Positions 33,448-46,407 of a stretch of DNA of 64,000 nt are shown one piece after another. Each line of letters begins with the position of its first letter. Positions within the stretch are counted from its first letter, which is position 1. The translations under genes and the position numbers were made by a program. This stretch comes from Notospermus geniculatus (lineage: Eukaryota > Nemertea > Pilidiophora > Heteronemertea > Lineidae), in assembly GCA_002633025.1 (NCBI GenBank), contig NMRB01000039.1, positions 465,638-529,637 on the forward strand, in the 5' to 3' direction. The notes beneath the pieces are model-generated. The model saw nothing but the letters and a program-made list of their open reading frames with translations, had not been told where the DNA came from and did not search any database.

Positions 33448-36400
33448 TGGATATCGTTTCATAAAAGCTTTTGGCTGAGTTTCCAAAAAGTTTAAATTGA
33501 TTGGCTTTATTCCTTATCTGATTAAAATGACAGAACAGTTCAAATCAATTATCGGTGTGATCCTGAGAGTGCAATTGAACTGATGGATATGTCCAACCAA
33601 TCATCCTTTTCATTGCAGCCAGATTCCATTGGAGAATTCATTAGAGTCGATAGAACATTATAATGTGGCCCAAGAAAGAAGCAATATCATTTCCGGGCTT
33701 TATAATATTGTTCATCTTCTTGATAAGCATTCCACTCTCCTGGGTAATCAGGCTGCACAATGGTTAGTCAGGTTTTGTTATGAACACCCAAAACCACTTC
33801 TTCCATCATGCTGATGAAGACTGATGCTGATCAGTGTTGTGGCATATACACTCACCGTTTAATGGTCATTCTAAACCTTTTTTGCTGATGGGGGATATGC
33901 CATGGAATAGTCCGATGGCATTTCAAGTTGGCATACAAGGCAATAGATCACCTTTGCTATCAAACATGAAAGTGAAATATTTATTCAAGCTCAATAGAAA
34001 AGCGGGTGCATTGGTTTGAAAGAGATACTGGTTGGAAATGAAAAGGAATATAAAGAAATGAGTTGATGTCTCCTCTTGTGTATCAACTCTTCCGTTAAAC
34101 CTGACAAGTTGCTTGTATGCTGATATTGTCAAGCAAGTAAGTTGAGGCCCACTTACCCTGCCTATCTTACCAATGTGTTTTTACCAGTCCTTTTTACCAG
34201 TGCCTTCCACACTGCCCGCTTATTTGTGTGGCATAATCACCTGAGGCAATCAGACAATCTATGGTGTCAGGTAACAGACAAATCGTAACGATTGAATGAC
34301 ACCAACTCGATAGGAGCAGCATCACCTCTGTTCCCCCTCAGAGATGAAACACACCAATTTGGGTGTGTGGAGATATGTAAATCTGTGGAATCAAGCACAT
34401 CTGCAATGACTGTTTGAACGATCAGAGCCTCAAGGGAGAATTGGTGATGATATGGCCAGAATGGGATAATGGGCTATCACGGTGATGGCAGAGTGGTGTA
34501 GCTGGTCTAGCCCCAGGAGAATGGATACATCAACAGTTTTATTCAGCAGTAATGCAACTGCAGCTGGAAAAGTGTTAACACAGATGCCGAAGCTCACGAC
34601 AGAATTTGAGTTTTGCCACCTTGTAGAATCACTCGCCAATCATAGCAACTGCAGAATTCCAACTGCAACCGGTGATAAAACACCATAAGAGTACTTGGGA
34701 CGTTGTCTGCGCCTTAACAAGTGCTTTCCAACTAATCGGTCACCAGTCTCAAATGTTTTCTGCGTAGCCCTATAAAGAACAGACCACTGAACGCTGCCAA
34801 ATAAGAAATGGACAACGAGAGATGAAAGCGCCTTCTCTCAAGAACATAAAAACCAGATTGCTATTAACGTTTCTTTTCTGAAGAATCACTTAAGGTGAGC
34901 AGTGAGAGGTTGGAGTTTATGGAGTGCGTCTGCTATGTTCACAATAATCAATCAAGTAATTTCAATTAGCCATTTGCGCAGCTGGATTTACACAAGCAAC
35001 AGCTCACGGCACTATCGAATGATGATAATGGGTACAGCATTCAGATATCTTGCAACGGCATTGGATAGATCTGTGAAATAGCCATGATGTATGATTTTGG
35101 TCGCAACACCATCTGACAGTTCATGGCAGCTAAATGTGTTATGAAATCTGAGCTTTTATTTGTCCGACTCTGATGTCAAATTAATATGCCAGATCTCATT
35201 AGTAATGCCATAATGCAACAGTTTATGGTGTTTTTTAACAAAACTGCATGTTGACTTCTATCATGGTACATTGCTTTATGGTAATTTCATATTCATTTGA
35301 TTGATAATCTCAATATCATCCATCATGTAAGGTAATGTACACCAAACATCATTATTGACAATGTAATTGGTTTACCTCTAATGGGAACAGAAAGTTACTG
35401 GAGTCTGGAGACACGCAAATCTACTAATTGGATACCTTTGAATATATCCAAGTATCACACTCATAGTGATTAACAATACGCAATACAACAGTATGATGTA
35501 TTGTTCTTATGACAATTTATCACATTACATTTGATTCAGTGTTTTACTTTTACAGTGCGATATTTCTCCTGTGGTGAATATACTTGTACTTGTATGTACA
35601 AACACATCAAAAGTGTGCTGACTATACAGTACGCATGCGTGTAGGTGTCTGTGTGTGCGTAGGTGCGTGTGTGCGTGTGTGTGTGTGCGTGGTGATGGAG
35701 GGGCAAATGCTACGAAGCACTAATTACCTGGACCTAAGTGGAAATAGCACCAAATATTGAAATCACCCTGGCCTTTTTCAAGGATCCACAAGGAATGCAA
35801 TGGCCCCTTCACGTCGACTGATACTGCCACGCCCACTATGGACCAATGCCAACGATTCTGTTTTCCAAGAGTCACTCAATTTGCTGATATGGTGGCTCTA
35901 ATTAGGCAGAAATAATCGTAATCAACACATTAAGAACTGGATCAGAATAACAATGAGCCATTTAACGGGGAGAAGGGGGATTGATTTAACAGGCACAACA
36001 TGAATTTCCTCACATTCATGGCTGCATTTATCTCAGAGGATGAAATAAGCTGACACTATCAAGACAAAAGAAACCCCAGGATGGCTTTCATATTGCCTGT
36101 CTAAAGAGTTTGAGGAGCAATGAATAGGGAGGCAGTATTGACAAGAGCAGCTTCTGATGAGGTGTTGATGGGATGATTGTTGTCATTAGAAATGGTTACA
36201 TCAGGGAAGGTAGAACAATGCACGCGATGGTAACATTGACTAGAAACTTCAGCACTCACAAATTATGTTTTCCAACCTACAGATGATGTGAAAGAGTCAC
36301 TTCATAGTGAGGGAAGAGAGTACCATCTTGTTTGGTCACGTCACAAACCTTTCTCCACATGTTTTTTGAACAGACTGAAAATTCAGTACCAATGCTGAAG

Positions 36401-36602
36401 AAATCCATCAACTGGGCTACACTGCAGGTTTTAAATCTTCCGATATACATGGCTCGGACTTGATATGACACATCGGGAATAAATGAAAAGGCAGTGCACA
36501 GAAGGAAGAAGAGTGAAATATTGGAACACGTTTATTGTGGCATATATTCTGAAATGTTGAAATGTGTCTGTAAAAAGTTTTAACACGTTCTTTCAGAGAT
36601 AT
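33448..36602. other. Non-coding stretch, minus-strand open frame noted
   Basis: No recognised gene. A minus-strand frame at 36277-36471 (reading GRFKTCSVAQLMDFFSIG) follows a long pyrimidine tract and CAAG acceptor, so an exon is possible, but I recognise no family. The simple repeat at 35633-35693 is listed separately. Confidence 0.4.
35633..35693 (+). repeat. GT/GC-rich microsatellite
   Basis: Imperfect (GTGTGC)/(GT)n run including GCGTGTGTGTGTGTGCGTGG. Confidence 0.85.
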
Positions 36603-36724
36603 TGGGTCATATGAATAAAAAGACTAGTAAATGCTTTTACTTGAATTTTGCAATACAAATGCACTAGGCAATGCTGTACAATTCTGAAGTAAAATCATTT
36701 GCTAGTCTTTATTCATATGGCCCA
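36603..36724. mobile_element. Palindromic MITE, family copy 2
   Basis: The left arm TGGGTCATATGAATAAAAAG..AGTAAATGCTTTTACTT pairs with the inverted right arm TGGGCCATATGAATAAAGAC..AGCAAATGATTTTACTT. It shares the ATTCATA...AAATGCTTTTACTT core with 33324-33447, so the two are a dispersed family with diverged ends. Confidence 0.7.
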
Positions 36725-37574
36725 TTGATACAACCAACTTATGCCAAGCCATATTGTTGGTGGAGAATCATGCAGTTCCTGTTTCTGTTGCTCCAAATAT
36801 TTGACTGATGACAAAATTCTAAACCCAAGTTGCATTAGGCCTAAAATATTTGATCATCTGGAGAAACATCATAAGGTAATCAGCTCAACCCACTCATGTT
36901 GATCCTGCGATATCCATGATGAATTCCATCAAAACTGATGAGCTATGATTTATGGCATTTCGCAATCAGATTTCTCAACAATTGTGCTGTTCTTAACAGA
37001 ATGTTAATTCAGACAAAAATGTAGATGGATTCTGCCGAATGCAATGGATGTTTTAATTGCAAACTAGTATTTTCTTCATATTCATCCTGGGAAAGGTAAT
37101 TAACATCCGGAGTCTGTGAATAAATATCACAGTAGAATTAGTACTGCTCAAATTGGCTGATCTACCAATTACCGATATGAGCTCTGTATGATGGGGAGAT
37201 GCACAGTCCACTTGAAGTGTGTGTCTATCGAGGAATATAACAAAGGATTTACAAAGACTAAGAGAGAATATCTGAAAATGTCTTACATATAAATGGCCCA
37301 CAAGTATTCATCAAAGAACTAGGGTTCCAAAGACCTATCAGACCCAATGTATCAGAGTAAGAGCAGTACAGCCGTCAGTGTAGGGACTGACAGCTGATTA
37401 TGTTGTTGGTCTGATTGGTCGTGTTTGAAGGGATCAGCTACAATCACTTTGGCTTACATTTATCGATTTTTGACCGTGCTCTCCAGATGTTTAGAACATT
37501 CGCAAATGTACAAACCAAGAACAAAGTAGAAATATTGGATGGAGTTTATTGGGGATCATCCAATAGTTCGGGCT

Positions 37575-37800
37575 GAGAGCGGGTATCCAGAACATGATCA
37601 CACAGTGGAATGTGAAATACCCCAAAAATAAACTGTTCCAGGGTGACCTAGGACTGAAGAGTAGGGGGCCCCAGAGCATGGTCACACAGTGGAACATGGA
37701 ATAGGGCCTACCCAAAAAATAGACTAATCCATGGTCACCTAGGACTAAAGGCTGAGGGGTACTATTCCCAAACCACGGTCACAGTAGAATATGAACCCAG
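37575..37800 (+). repeat. Degenerate tandem repeat, ~83-97 bp period
   Basis: About 2.3 copies of a unit containing AACATGATCACACAGTGGAA, an A-rich AAAAATA block and GGTGACCTAGGACTGAAG. Unit starts near 37591, 37674 and 37771. It accounts for the overlapping open frame on the minus strand. Confidence 0.7.
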
Positions 37801-38690
37801 AAGTTGACCTCCACGCAACAGGAAGAGCATAGAGAGACAGAGAGACCGTACAAAATCAATATACCACCCAAGCCCAATAATTAAATACAAAGATAATCAA
37901 TGCCTGTTGCCAATTAAACACAAAAATGTTTCACACCAGCACCAATGAATTGGGTTTGCTCTGACAAAATGAGCCACTCGGCGGTACCAATTGGATATGG
38001 TAATGGAAGACCTTCGACTATCTGCAATATCCACCCACCACCACTATCCATGGCCTCAGCAAACTCAGATATGGAAAAACGCTTTTGTTACTCTCCGATA
38101 TACTCGATGATGGGATTTTGTATTCTTTGCATAGTGTGCCCACAGCACAGTCTAGTAATGGATCAGATGACCGAACTGTGAAATAATGATAATTTTAAGA
38201 ATTCATCGATAATACACAATCACTATTCCTTTCAGTATCTTTCAGCATGAGAGACCAATGAAATACATTTTATAATCTAGAGCATGAAATTGTAACGTGA
38301 TTTAGTGGACATAAATTGTAAATGCGCCAGACTACCTTTAGACAGCCACACTGCACAGAGTGCATGACCATGGAATTTCAACATGTCTCATCATCCAAGG
38401 GTGGAGAGCGTGCAAGCAATCCAAAAGGTTGTTTGAAAATCGATACAAAATCAAATCGTTGCAGAAATGGCAAATCCACCCTTTCTTGTCTTCATGGATG
38501 AACAATGAGTAAAGAAATCAGCCTGATATCTTCAGTGATAAGAATAAAGAGGAGATGGAGGAAGAAATGTTGGTAATATAAATCCTGCAAAACCAATGGA
38601 ACACACCACTGAGTGGTAAGATGGTCATGAAGAAGCATGCTCTACGCAATTTACAGATTTAAGCATAGCATTTTAAGACGACCAACTTAC

Positions 38691-38814
38691 CTTTCCAATT
38701 TATGCATATGGGCAACCTTCTGGTTAATTGGTGGATTGCCATCCAGCTTTGGTGATGGAGGTGGCGGCTCCCCTGGCTTTCTGATCGCGGTGATATCAAC
38801 AGGCATTTTGTTCC
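38691..38814 (-). CDS. Candidate proline-rich coding exon (unrecognised gene)
   Basis: On the minus strand an ATG at 38806 in good start context (ACAAAATGC) opens a frame of 38 codons: MPVDITAIRKPGEPPPPSPK, then LDGNPPINQKVAHMHKLE. It ends with AG before GTAAGT, a consensus donor (donor GT at 38690-38689, phase 2). An acceptor CAG lies just upstream (38815-38817 on the plus strand) and an in-frame TAA lies before it, so the exon would hold the 5' end of a coding sequence. The segment is GC-richer than its surroundings, and the product is Pro-rich then helical and basic. I recognise no family and could not find the neighbouring exons, so this could be chance. The plus-strand frame across it is a less likely alternative. 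Confidence 0.33.
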
Positions 38815-40201
38815 CTGAATCTTATTAACTAGTACTTGTAAAACATCGGAGTCCAGCAATCAAATGTCAAGATATCCAACATTTATATTTCGCAAAAGTT
38901 GAGGACAATGCTCAGACTCCTGAAGATGATTCCAATAGTCCCAGAAGACACAACTGAAATAGCAGACAAAAGCACACAAAAATATAAAATATTTAATGAC
39001 CTGATATCCCACTTATACATGAGGAGGAAGAGGAAGGTGCTGTTATGAAATTAGAGGAAATAAATAAAGATTTGTTTCCTCTTGCCACTTATTGTGTTTT
39101 TTTACACTATTTTTATTGTCAAACGAACTGATTGCACACAAGTTGCTCAGGTTAATTACTGGTTTGAAAAATATACGTTAGACAAACGAGATCTTGCTGA
39201 CTTGAGTAAAGTTCGAGTGTCTCCTGAAATGAACAGCTCAAACAAAAAGATAGCTACTTACATGGCTTTGAGTTTATGAGAATAATACTAACACTAGCAA
39301 TAAATACTGCTACAAATTTTGGAGAGTGCTCACAACACGACTGAGCTACTTACATCACTAAATACAGTAAATTGCACATCAATAATGCTGCAGAATCGAT
39401 ACAATAGTAGGCCTGCTGCACCAATCTGAAGGAAAGCAATAGAGTATAGGCCTATTCTTAATTGACTACCTGTCAGAAATGGCTCTAGCAGGAGAATTTA
39501 CAACACAAGGCTGCATGATTGGTAGCATCAATAGTATTGCAGATATGTTTTTATGAAGTTGAGAAACAAAGGACTGGCTTGGGCAGTAATGCATATGCAA
39601 ATGTCTGAAATGCCATTCGCAGGATACAAATGCCGTTGTGACAATCTGCAGCTCACAGAATCAGGTTTTACCAAAAGTAATAAGATTGTAGAAACTATGC
39701 AATTGTGAAGTATGTAATGGTACCTTTTCTGTGTTACACCACTCATAAATTTTCCGAAGCCGTGCATCCCAACCCAAACTTCAGCTGCTCTATTATTCAT
39801 CTATTTCACATGATTTTTCCATGAATGAAATCTAAAATGCACTCTCACAATTAAATCAGAGAGACATTTCCTCGTTTTTGCTGATAATGGTATATTTGCA
39901 TGTCAACAGCAATGAAGGATTTTTTTTAAATGCAAGTTAGAATTTTTTAAATTGATTTTCTCTACTCTAGAATGTGTGCCATTTGCAGTGTCTTGAGCCA
40001 CAAGCACAGATAGAACCTTTATGCGATAGTGGGATTTTCAAAGCAGAAAATAAGGAAGTTTAGAATACAGCCCAAAGATATTCTATTTAGAAAATTGACA
40101 AAGAGTAAATGTTGTGTCATAAGTCCTCCCCAACTGTGGTCCAAGTCATAAAAGTTTCCTTTCATTGCAATAACCAGTGTGTGCAGTTTTTATTTTATTC
40201 T
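38815..40201. other. Non-coding stretch, no recognised gene
   Basis: AT-rich with no repeats or domains identified. It contains TAGGCCTA-like words near 39410-39450. Confidence 0.5.
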
Positions 40202-40384
40202 CTAAAGGCCTGTCTACACGATCATACATTTGTTCAAAACATCATCATACATTTGTATGATGATGTCCAAGCTTGTGTGTCGATTTCTGTCACCTACACA
40301 ATCAAATATCTGTCCATGAACATCATCACACAAATGTTTGATGATGTTTTGAACAAATGTATGATCGTGTAGACAGGCCTTTAG
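40202..40384. mobile_element. Long-armed palindromic MITE, 183 bp
   Basis: The arms begin CTAAAGGCCTGTCTACACGA and are inverted copies of each other for about 55 bp (to ACATCATCA-ACATTTGT). Nested smaller palindromes of ACATCATC/GATGATGT lie inside each arm. A TA occurs at both outer edges (40203-40204, 40382-40383). No coding capacity. The near-identity of the arms suggests a relatively young insertion. Confidence 0.85.
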
Positions 40385-43306
40385 TCCTTTGGGCCAAAAC
40401 CTGGAAGAAATAACTTATAGCAAAAGAAAGAATAAAGAGTGATAGAATTCCTGTGAACCAATACTAATGACAACCCGGAGAGATGGTGTGGTCATAATGA
40501 ACACAAAAAGTTGCAACTTAGAAAGATCTATGACACCAATGGGTCGAGCAGATACAGATTGATATCTGCTGGTGTGGATCCTGAAGTGATATAATCGTGT
40601 CCCTCTGCTCTTTATACAGCCGTGGTATTATATGAAAAGAACCAGTTAGCGCTTGGCAAAAGAAAAACAGGAACCTAAGTTAGTCTGGACTACGTGATAT
40701 ACATGTAGAAGATGAGGAGAGCTTGAACATGAAAGTCCTCATGCTGTGTCGAGTGTCATAAATCAAGGAGAACAGAAAAACAGTAACATCGATGAAGTCT
40801 GCAATACAAGGAGGGCTTATTTATGGAGAGGATCTACAAAGTAAGTGTCTGCTATTGTTTGTTTCATCACTTTGTCCTCATACAACCACCCCCATTATGT
40901 CTCTAAATGGCTGTATGGTTTCCTCAAACAGGTACTTCTATGGTTTCTGCCTTTACAGTCTCTGCACACTTCTTCTACTCGAACTGGCTGAAGAGACATC
41001 TGAGAAGAATTCTGCCTTGGAGGGATATTAAATAGTTTTCAGTTATTTATCCACTCTGTTCAAAGACACTCCAAACAAATGAGATTCTGCACACAGAAAT
41101 ACACAGCTTCAAGGAGGAAATCGCAAGCACTTTTGGCCGTCACGTTGCAAGTGAGGGTGAAGTAATATCTGAAATGACAGCGAGGAAATAAGAAACAGTC
41201 TTTGCTCAAGGACCCTGGATATCTGTACCCTTGATTACGACATGCTGGATCATCACTCTCAGCATCGTGTTGGGCAGAGTATCACTGATCTTGTTATTGA
41301 GATCAGATTCTGGTGAACTTTTCCAATATCATACCGTATCAAATTTTTGGTCTAGACATAAACACCTCAAAGAAACTGAAAAAGATTTTTTAGATTGTTT
41401 GATAGAAATAAAGGATGAGATGAGATCAAAAGATATTTTTTGACTTTTTTATGTTTGTCAGATGGTATTTTCGTTTATGGTGGACGTGATGTTCTTTTGC
41501 CAACTTAAAGATGCCAGAGAGAGGATGTTGAAGAATTGACAATTTTTCTTCACATACAGCTTTTGCTTGGATCCTGACAACTGAACCTCCTAATATATTT
41601 TGCATGGAGGATCAAAATCACACCATCTCCATCGCCCACCCCACCCCCACAAACATTTCGCCTTTTCCACTCATTTTTTTTAACAGCACACTCCACCAGT
41701 AAATCCAATTTAGACAGAAATCACCCATGCCGAGTGCTATTGACAACCAATTGCCTCGTGTTCTCGAAAAGGAAGCCGATACCAAGAATGTTACAATGAA
41801 CAATCTTCACTACCAGTCTGGTTCATACTTGTCAGTACTATAAATGAAGGGGATACCTGACAAAGCAGGTTCATTACAAAGGCAAGTAAAGCATGATGTG
41901 ACCAGGCAACTCAATGGGTGGATAACTGCTTGACCTCAGCAGTTTCTCAGCATGATATGCCTTCCCATAATACACCATTGAGCTCAGGCGGTTCTCAGTG
42001 TTGGTGTGGTACTAAAGTAAAAGGAGGCATACCATAACCAGCAATGTGATTTACTAGGGCATCACCATTTTTCATGGTCGTAGCAAAAAACAAAACAACA
42101 CCTTCTCACACTCCAACAGCAAATAAACCTTTGGCGGAAAAGAACTTTCCCGTTTGGATTTAACTGTCACATGATCAAACCATCAAAGTCATGTTCCACG
42201 ACATCAAACACTTGTGCCAACATTGATTTCACTTCAAATCAGGATTACAATTATTGACTTGTGTGGTCTAGTCAGGGACATCGGTCTTGGTACACTGTTT
42301 TGCTCTTCCGCATCCCCTTCTCACAAATGGTTCAAAGGAAGTACAGTGGATTACAATGCATTATGCTTGTTATGGTTCATGATCAGTCAGATATGGGAAC
42401 CATATTGTAGATTCACACAGGGAAACTCGAAGACTACAAGAGTTCATACCCCAAGTTTTCAGAAGAGCGTAATGACTTCGAAACCTTCCATTCAAATTTT
42501 GATCTCAGTGGGACTAGCAGCTTTTGTAACCTAGCGACTCACCTGCTTGTCTCTTCTAATTTCATTTCAGTGAGTAATCCCCAAAGAGATGATGCTGAGA
42601 CCCTGATGGATGGTCAAAGGGCCATTAACCAAACAGGATCTGGCAACAGACCCTTGTCCATTCCGGCTAGCTTCATTACCAGCAAGGAGGATCAAACAAC
42701 TCCACCAACATCAACTCACCAGATTTATTAGTGCCCATGCCTGGCCCTAACTCAATAACATACCAGCCTGATGGATATTGTCATTGACTTTCCACCTTTC
42801 TGGTAGGATGCGAGGTCAAACATGCTTTGTAGGAGGGTCAAATTTGGTTATAACCTATCCTGAATATTTGCTCATTTTGGAGAGACCAATGATATTGGTT
42901 AAGGTCAAGATGATGACAGTACTCGATCCAAATTTTCGAGACAGCAGAAAGAAAATTATAGGGCATATTTTTTTCTCATCTACCATGCGTGGAACGAGTG
43001 CAAGTAAAAAATCATTATCAAACAAGATTATTTGACTTTTTACCGTGGCAGGGACCCAAAAAAATCTATTTCAAATATTGGACATCGATGGTAGTCAGTG
43101 TGATTGAGTCTACTAAGGAAATGAATATCCAGAGGTAAAAATCACTGGAGCTAAAAAAATGGCACCACAAAAAAAGATGATGGAAATATGTTCTTCATAA
43201 TGGAGAATATCGTAGGGGTGAGGAGGGTTTTTTAAAGACAGGTGGCTGCATATCTATCCTCTGGTTTTCTTGTTTGTTGTCTCAGTATTTTACCTAGCGA
43301 AGTGAC
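40385..43306. other. Non-coding stretch, no recognised gene
   Basis: Several open frames of 60-106 codons occur on the plus strand without recognisable domains. A minus-strand segment at 42727-42773 ends in a GTGAGT-type donor, but its product is too short to judge. Confidence 0.4.
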
Positions 43307-43787
43307 TATTTACCCGGCTGCCGGTCGTATTCAGCCGGCTGCCGGTCAAGCAGTGGACAAAAAATCCTTTGTTTAACCGGCTGCTGTTTCACCGACGGTT
43401 GCCGGATTCCTCTGTTTTTGATGGGACTTTATTCACATTGGCGGGAAAATGGCGGCGGGAGAGGCGATGCCATTTATCTGGGACAAAGATTTCTTTGGCA
43501 GATCCTAATGAGACACTTCAAATCAGTACTATCGGGTCCTTTTTATTGGCCGAAAATAAAAAGGAACACATCAGATTCCCAAAGTCAGCCAGAATGTGTC
43601 TAACGAATAAGTAACTAATGCCATGATGCCTAGGTCACATATCCACTCCGGGGCCCGTACGGCGAGTAAAAACAGACATTTTGGCCAATTTCAGCCAATT
43701 TCGTACGGNATTTTCCTCAGTGCGTAACCGGCAGCCGGGTAAGCAAGACGATTTTTCACCATTGCGTACCCGGCTGCCGGGTAAATA
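43307..43787. mobile_element. DNA element with CCGGCTGCCGG-rich terminal repeats
   Basis: It starts TATTTACCCGGCTGCCGG and ends with inverted CCGGGTAAATA. The core CCGGCWGCCGG occurs about five times (43315, 43334, 43376, 43726, 43770), giving unusually GC-rich ends around an AT-rich centre. TA is at both edges. A single N at 43709 leaves the right half uncertain. The open frame inside (43369-43614) has no recognisable domain, so the element looks non-autonomous. Confidence 0.6.
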
Positions 43788-44289
43788 TCACCAGCCTTTA
43801 CCTAAATGACTCCTGGCCATCAACCAACATTGTGTTTCTTTCTCAGTCAGTTTGTTTCTCTAGGTTTTGATTCTGAGATGCCCAGAAAAAGTAATTTACT
43901 TCACAGGCAATTCTAGATAGGAGCAAGAAAATCCCACACTCTGGCTTGCACTTTAGGGTTACAAACTCTGAATGGAAAAATCCTTGAATCATATTAAGTC
44001 AATCAACTTGCATATGTTTCTGCAAAACCCCCATGCCTTCCATCAAGTCAAACCATTTTGGCCCAAGGTAAAATCTTTGAAAGCCTCTCCTTCAATTCTA
44101 CTGAGATGTTGGCCTCAGTGAAAATAATCACATTTTGGAAGCTAACATAAGCCTGTTACAACAAATCAAGCTGCTTTGAGTTAAATTGACTAAATTTGGC
44201 CAGGATTGCTGAGATATACGCCAACAGAATCACGCAAGCAATGCGTATTCAGCTAAATAACATGTAACCCAATACAACTTATCACTTCA

Positions 44290-44520
44290 CCATGCTTCTC
44301 AAAGGTAGATGGATGTGAGGATCCGCGGGTTCGAGTCCGGTAGGAAGCTATCTTTCACCTTAGAAACCTGTCATTTTTTCATGTCCTTCTCCAGGTAGGA
44401 GGGCTTGTGTGGTTCCCAGTCGGTGTTTTGAAGTGAGGACCAGACAAGCAAAAATCCGAGCACCAGCTGCCAGCAATTCCAGTCAACGGACTCTCATCAA
44501 TTACTATTATTGGGTGCTTG
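44290..44520 (+). mobile_element. Probable tRNA-derived SINE
   Basis: GGTTCGAGTCC at 44338-44348 is a good box B. A poor box A-like region (GGTAGATGGATGTGAGG) precedes it at roughly tRNA spacing. The unrelated tail contains CCTTCTCCAGGTAGGAGGGC. It is not a functional tRNA gene because the stems do not close. Boundaries approximate. Confidence 0.45.
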
Positions 44521-46286
44521 GCTGGAGGAACCATAAGGCTGCATAAAGTTTAGTTCGACTTGGTGACCTTTTAGAATTTACTCATAGATGAATGGATAAG
44601 GGGATATGGTAGGTCTTCCTGACATGACAAAAAACATGTTGTGACAGGCTGTCTTTTTTTCTGGATGAGATGGTTATCACTTAGCAGGCCAGGTGAAGCC
44701 CTCCAACTGCTGACAAAATGTCACACAGTACGAATGGAGCGAAAAACATCTGCCGCCACAGGCGATAGGAGGGACTTGACCCCTGAAGGAGTACCTGGTC
44801 AAGGGAAGGTCAGAGATTAACCCTATAAGAGGGGCACTGATGGTTGAACACCATAACAGGACTGGTGACCAGTTCAAGCAAACACAGATACTTATCTCAA
44901 GAGATCATTACTGATCTGTTTTCAACAATTGCCATTGCTGTCCACCACGATTGTAAACAAACACAGATATTCATTTCAGCTACTGCATCATAAAGCTGTT
45001 TACACTTTTCGCCATGAAACAAGTGTCCACTTTTGCAGAAGCGGGTCACGTATTGACAAAGTATGATGACCATCATGGAAAAAACAGTAATGCCACTTCT
45101 TGGTTCCGAGCAATAATCACATCTCCATTTTCAAGTGCTCAAATGGAATAGACTGTTGATAAAATACTTCACCGTCCACTGCTGCAACCTGTTTCCACGG
45201 AAACTGCCAGGGGTGGGCAACGAGATCAACAATTGGAAACCACCCTCATTAGCCCTGTTCCATAAAGTGTTGGACCCACTCATCCATCACAATCACGTTG
45301 ACCAAACAACGGGTAATTGAGATATCCCTAAGAGAGGTTTCGGAATAATGATAATAGGTAAGGAGAATTCACTGCCGCTGTAAAATTAATTTCGTTAGAA
45401 GCTGACTGACCAAGCGTTCTCAAGTTACAAAGGGAACAAAAAATCCTAAACGGTCACCTGGTGGCAACATTGGAAGATGGGAGTCCCAGCAAAACTCAGT
45501 AGCGTATGTAAAGTACAGAGAAAGCTATCACGCCCACGGGGTTGTTACAAGGTCGTCCCCATGACTGCAAGGTCATGAGTATTTTCGTGTATTATTAGGC
45601 TTGCATGTTCAGAAATATTTAACTTGGTGTTAAGCTACCATGCAACACACAACTCCATTATGGTCATGATCATCAAAACCGATCATTTTCTCTTAACTTC
45701 GTTTTCAGATTACCACAAAAATCATGTAAAAAGACACCCAACAGATAAACATGATCGTTAATTTCCTGAGAGACCAAATGGGCCATGCCTGAGAGCATTG
45801 CACGCACAAGCGACTGGATTTTACACTTCATATTTTGCAGCAGAAAAAAAATTAATTGAAAACTAAAATGTTAGGAGGCGCCTGAAGGACATGATGAGAC
45901 TAATCAAATATAACAAGGAAGGTGCCATGTCAGAAAGATCTCTTGGCTCCTCAAGGGAGGTGACAGATTAATCAAGCTGAACAGACAAGAAGTCAAAAGA
46001 AACGTGCTAACAGTTTTATCAACAAAGGAGTTTTTTTATAGTTTCCATCCTAGGGTCAGGGTAGACTTTTAAACAACTTTTTTCCAGTGCATGAAGTCTA
46101 GTGTGTGTTGAGGAAAGATAGAACAGTAAATATGATCAGCACCATCCAAGCAGCACTGTGAGCACCTCTTTATAATTTTTGATGATGTTATTGAACTCCA
46201 AATGCTACAGAAGTAAAGGGGCTGTTATGTCAACTTCCCCAATTCAACTCAGTGCATTAAAATGTGTTACTAGTAGTTCAAGTCTT
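44521..46286. other. Non-coding stretch, no recognised gene
   Basis: AT-rich, short frames only. No repeat structure that I can support. Confidence 0.5.
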
Positions 46287-46407
46287 GTCCCGTATTTTAG
46301 AATGCTCCTCAACGTAGAGGATTTCCTCAAGGCTATTATTGTTCTCCTGTTGAGAACAATAGCCTTGAGGAACTCCTTTACGTTGAGGAGCATTCTAAAA
46401 TATGGAC
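46287..46407. mobile_element. Snap-back palindrome, ~55-60-bp arms
   Basis: GTCCCGTATTTTAGAATGCT...GGCTATTATTGTTCTC (46287-46346) is followed after a 5-nt loop by its near-perfect inverse (46352-46407), differing by a few substitutions and a 3-bp indel. Such compact palindromes are typical of minimal MITEs, or of template-switch events. Confidence 0.8.

Noticed and set aside
43440-43460. E2F-like TTGGCGGGAAAATGG promoter motif
   Set aside because: It lies in the middle of a transposon-like element with no nearby gene. A short motif match alone is not evidence.
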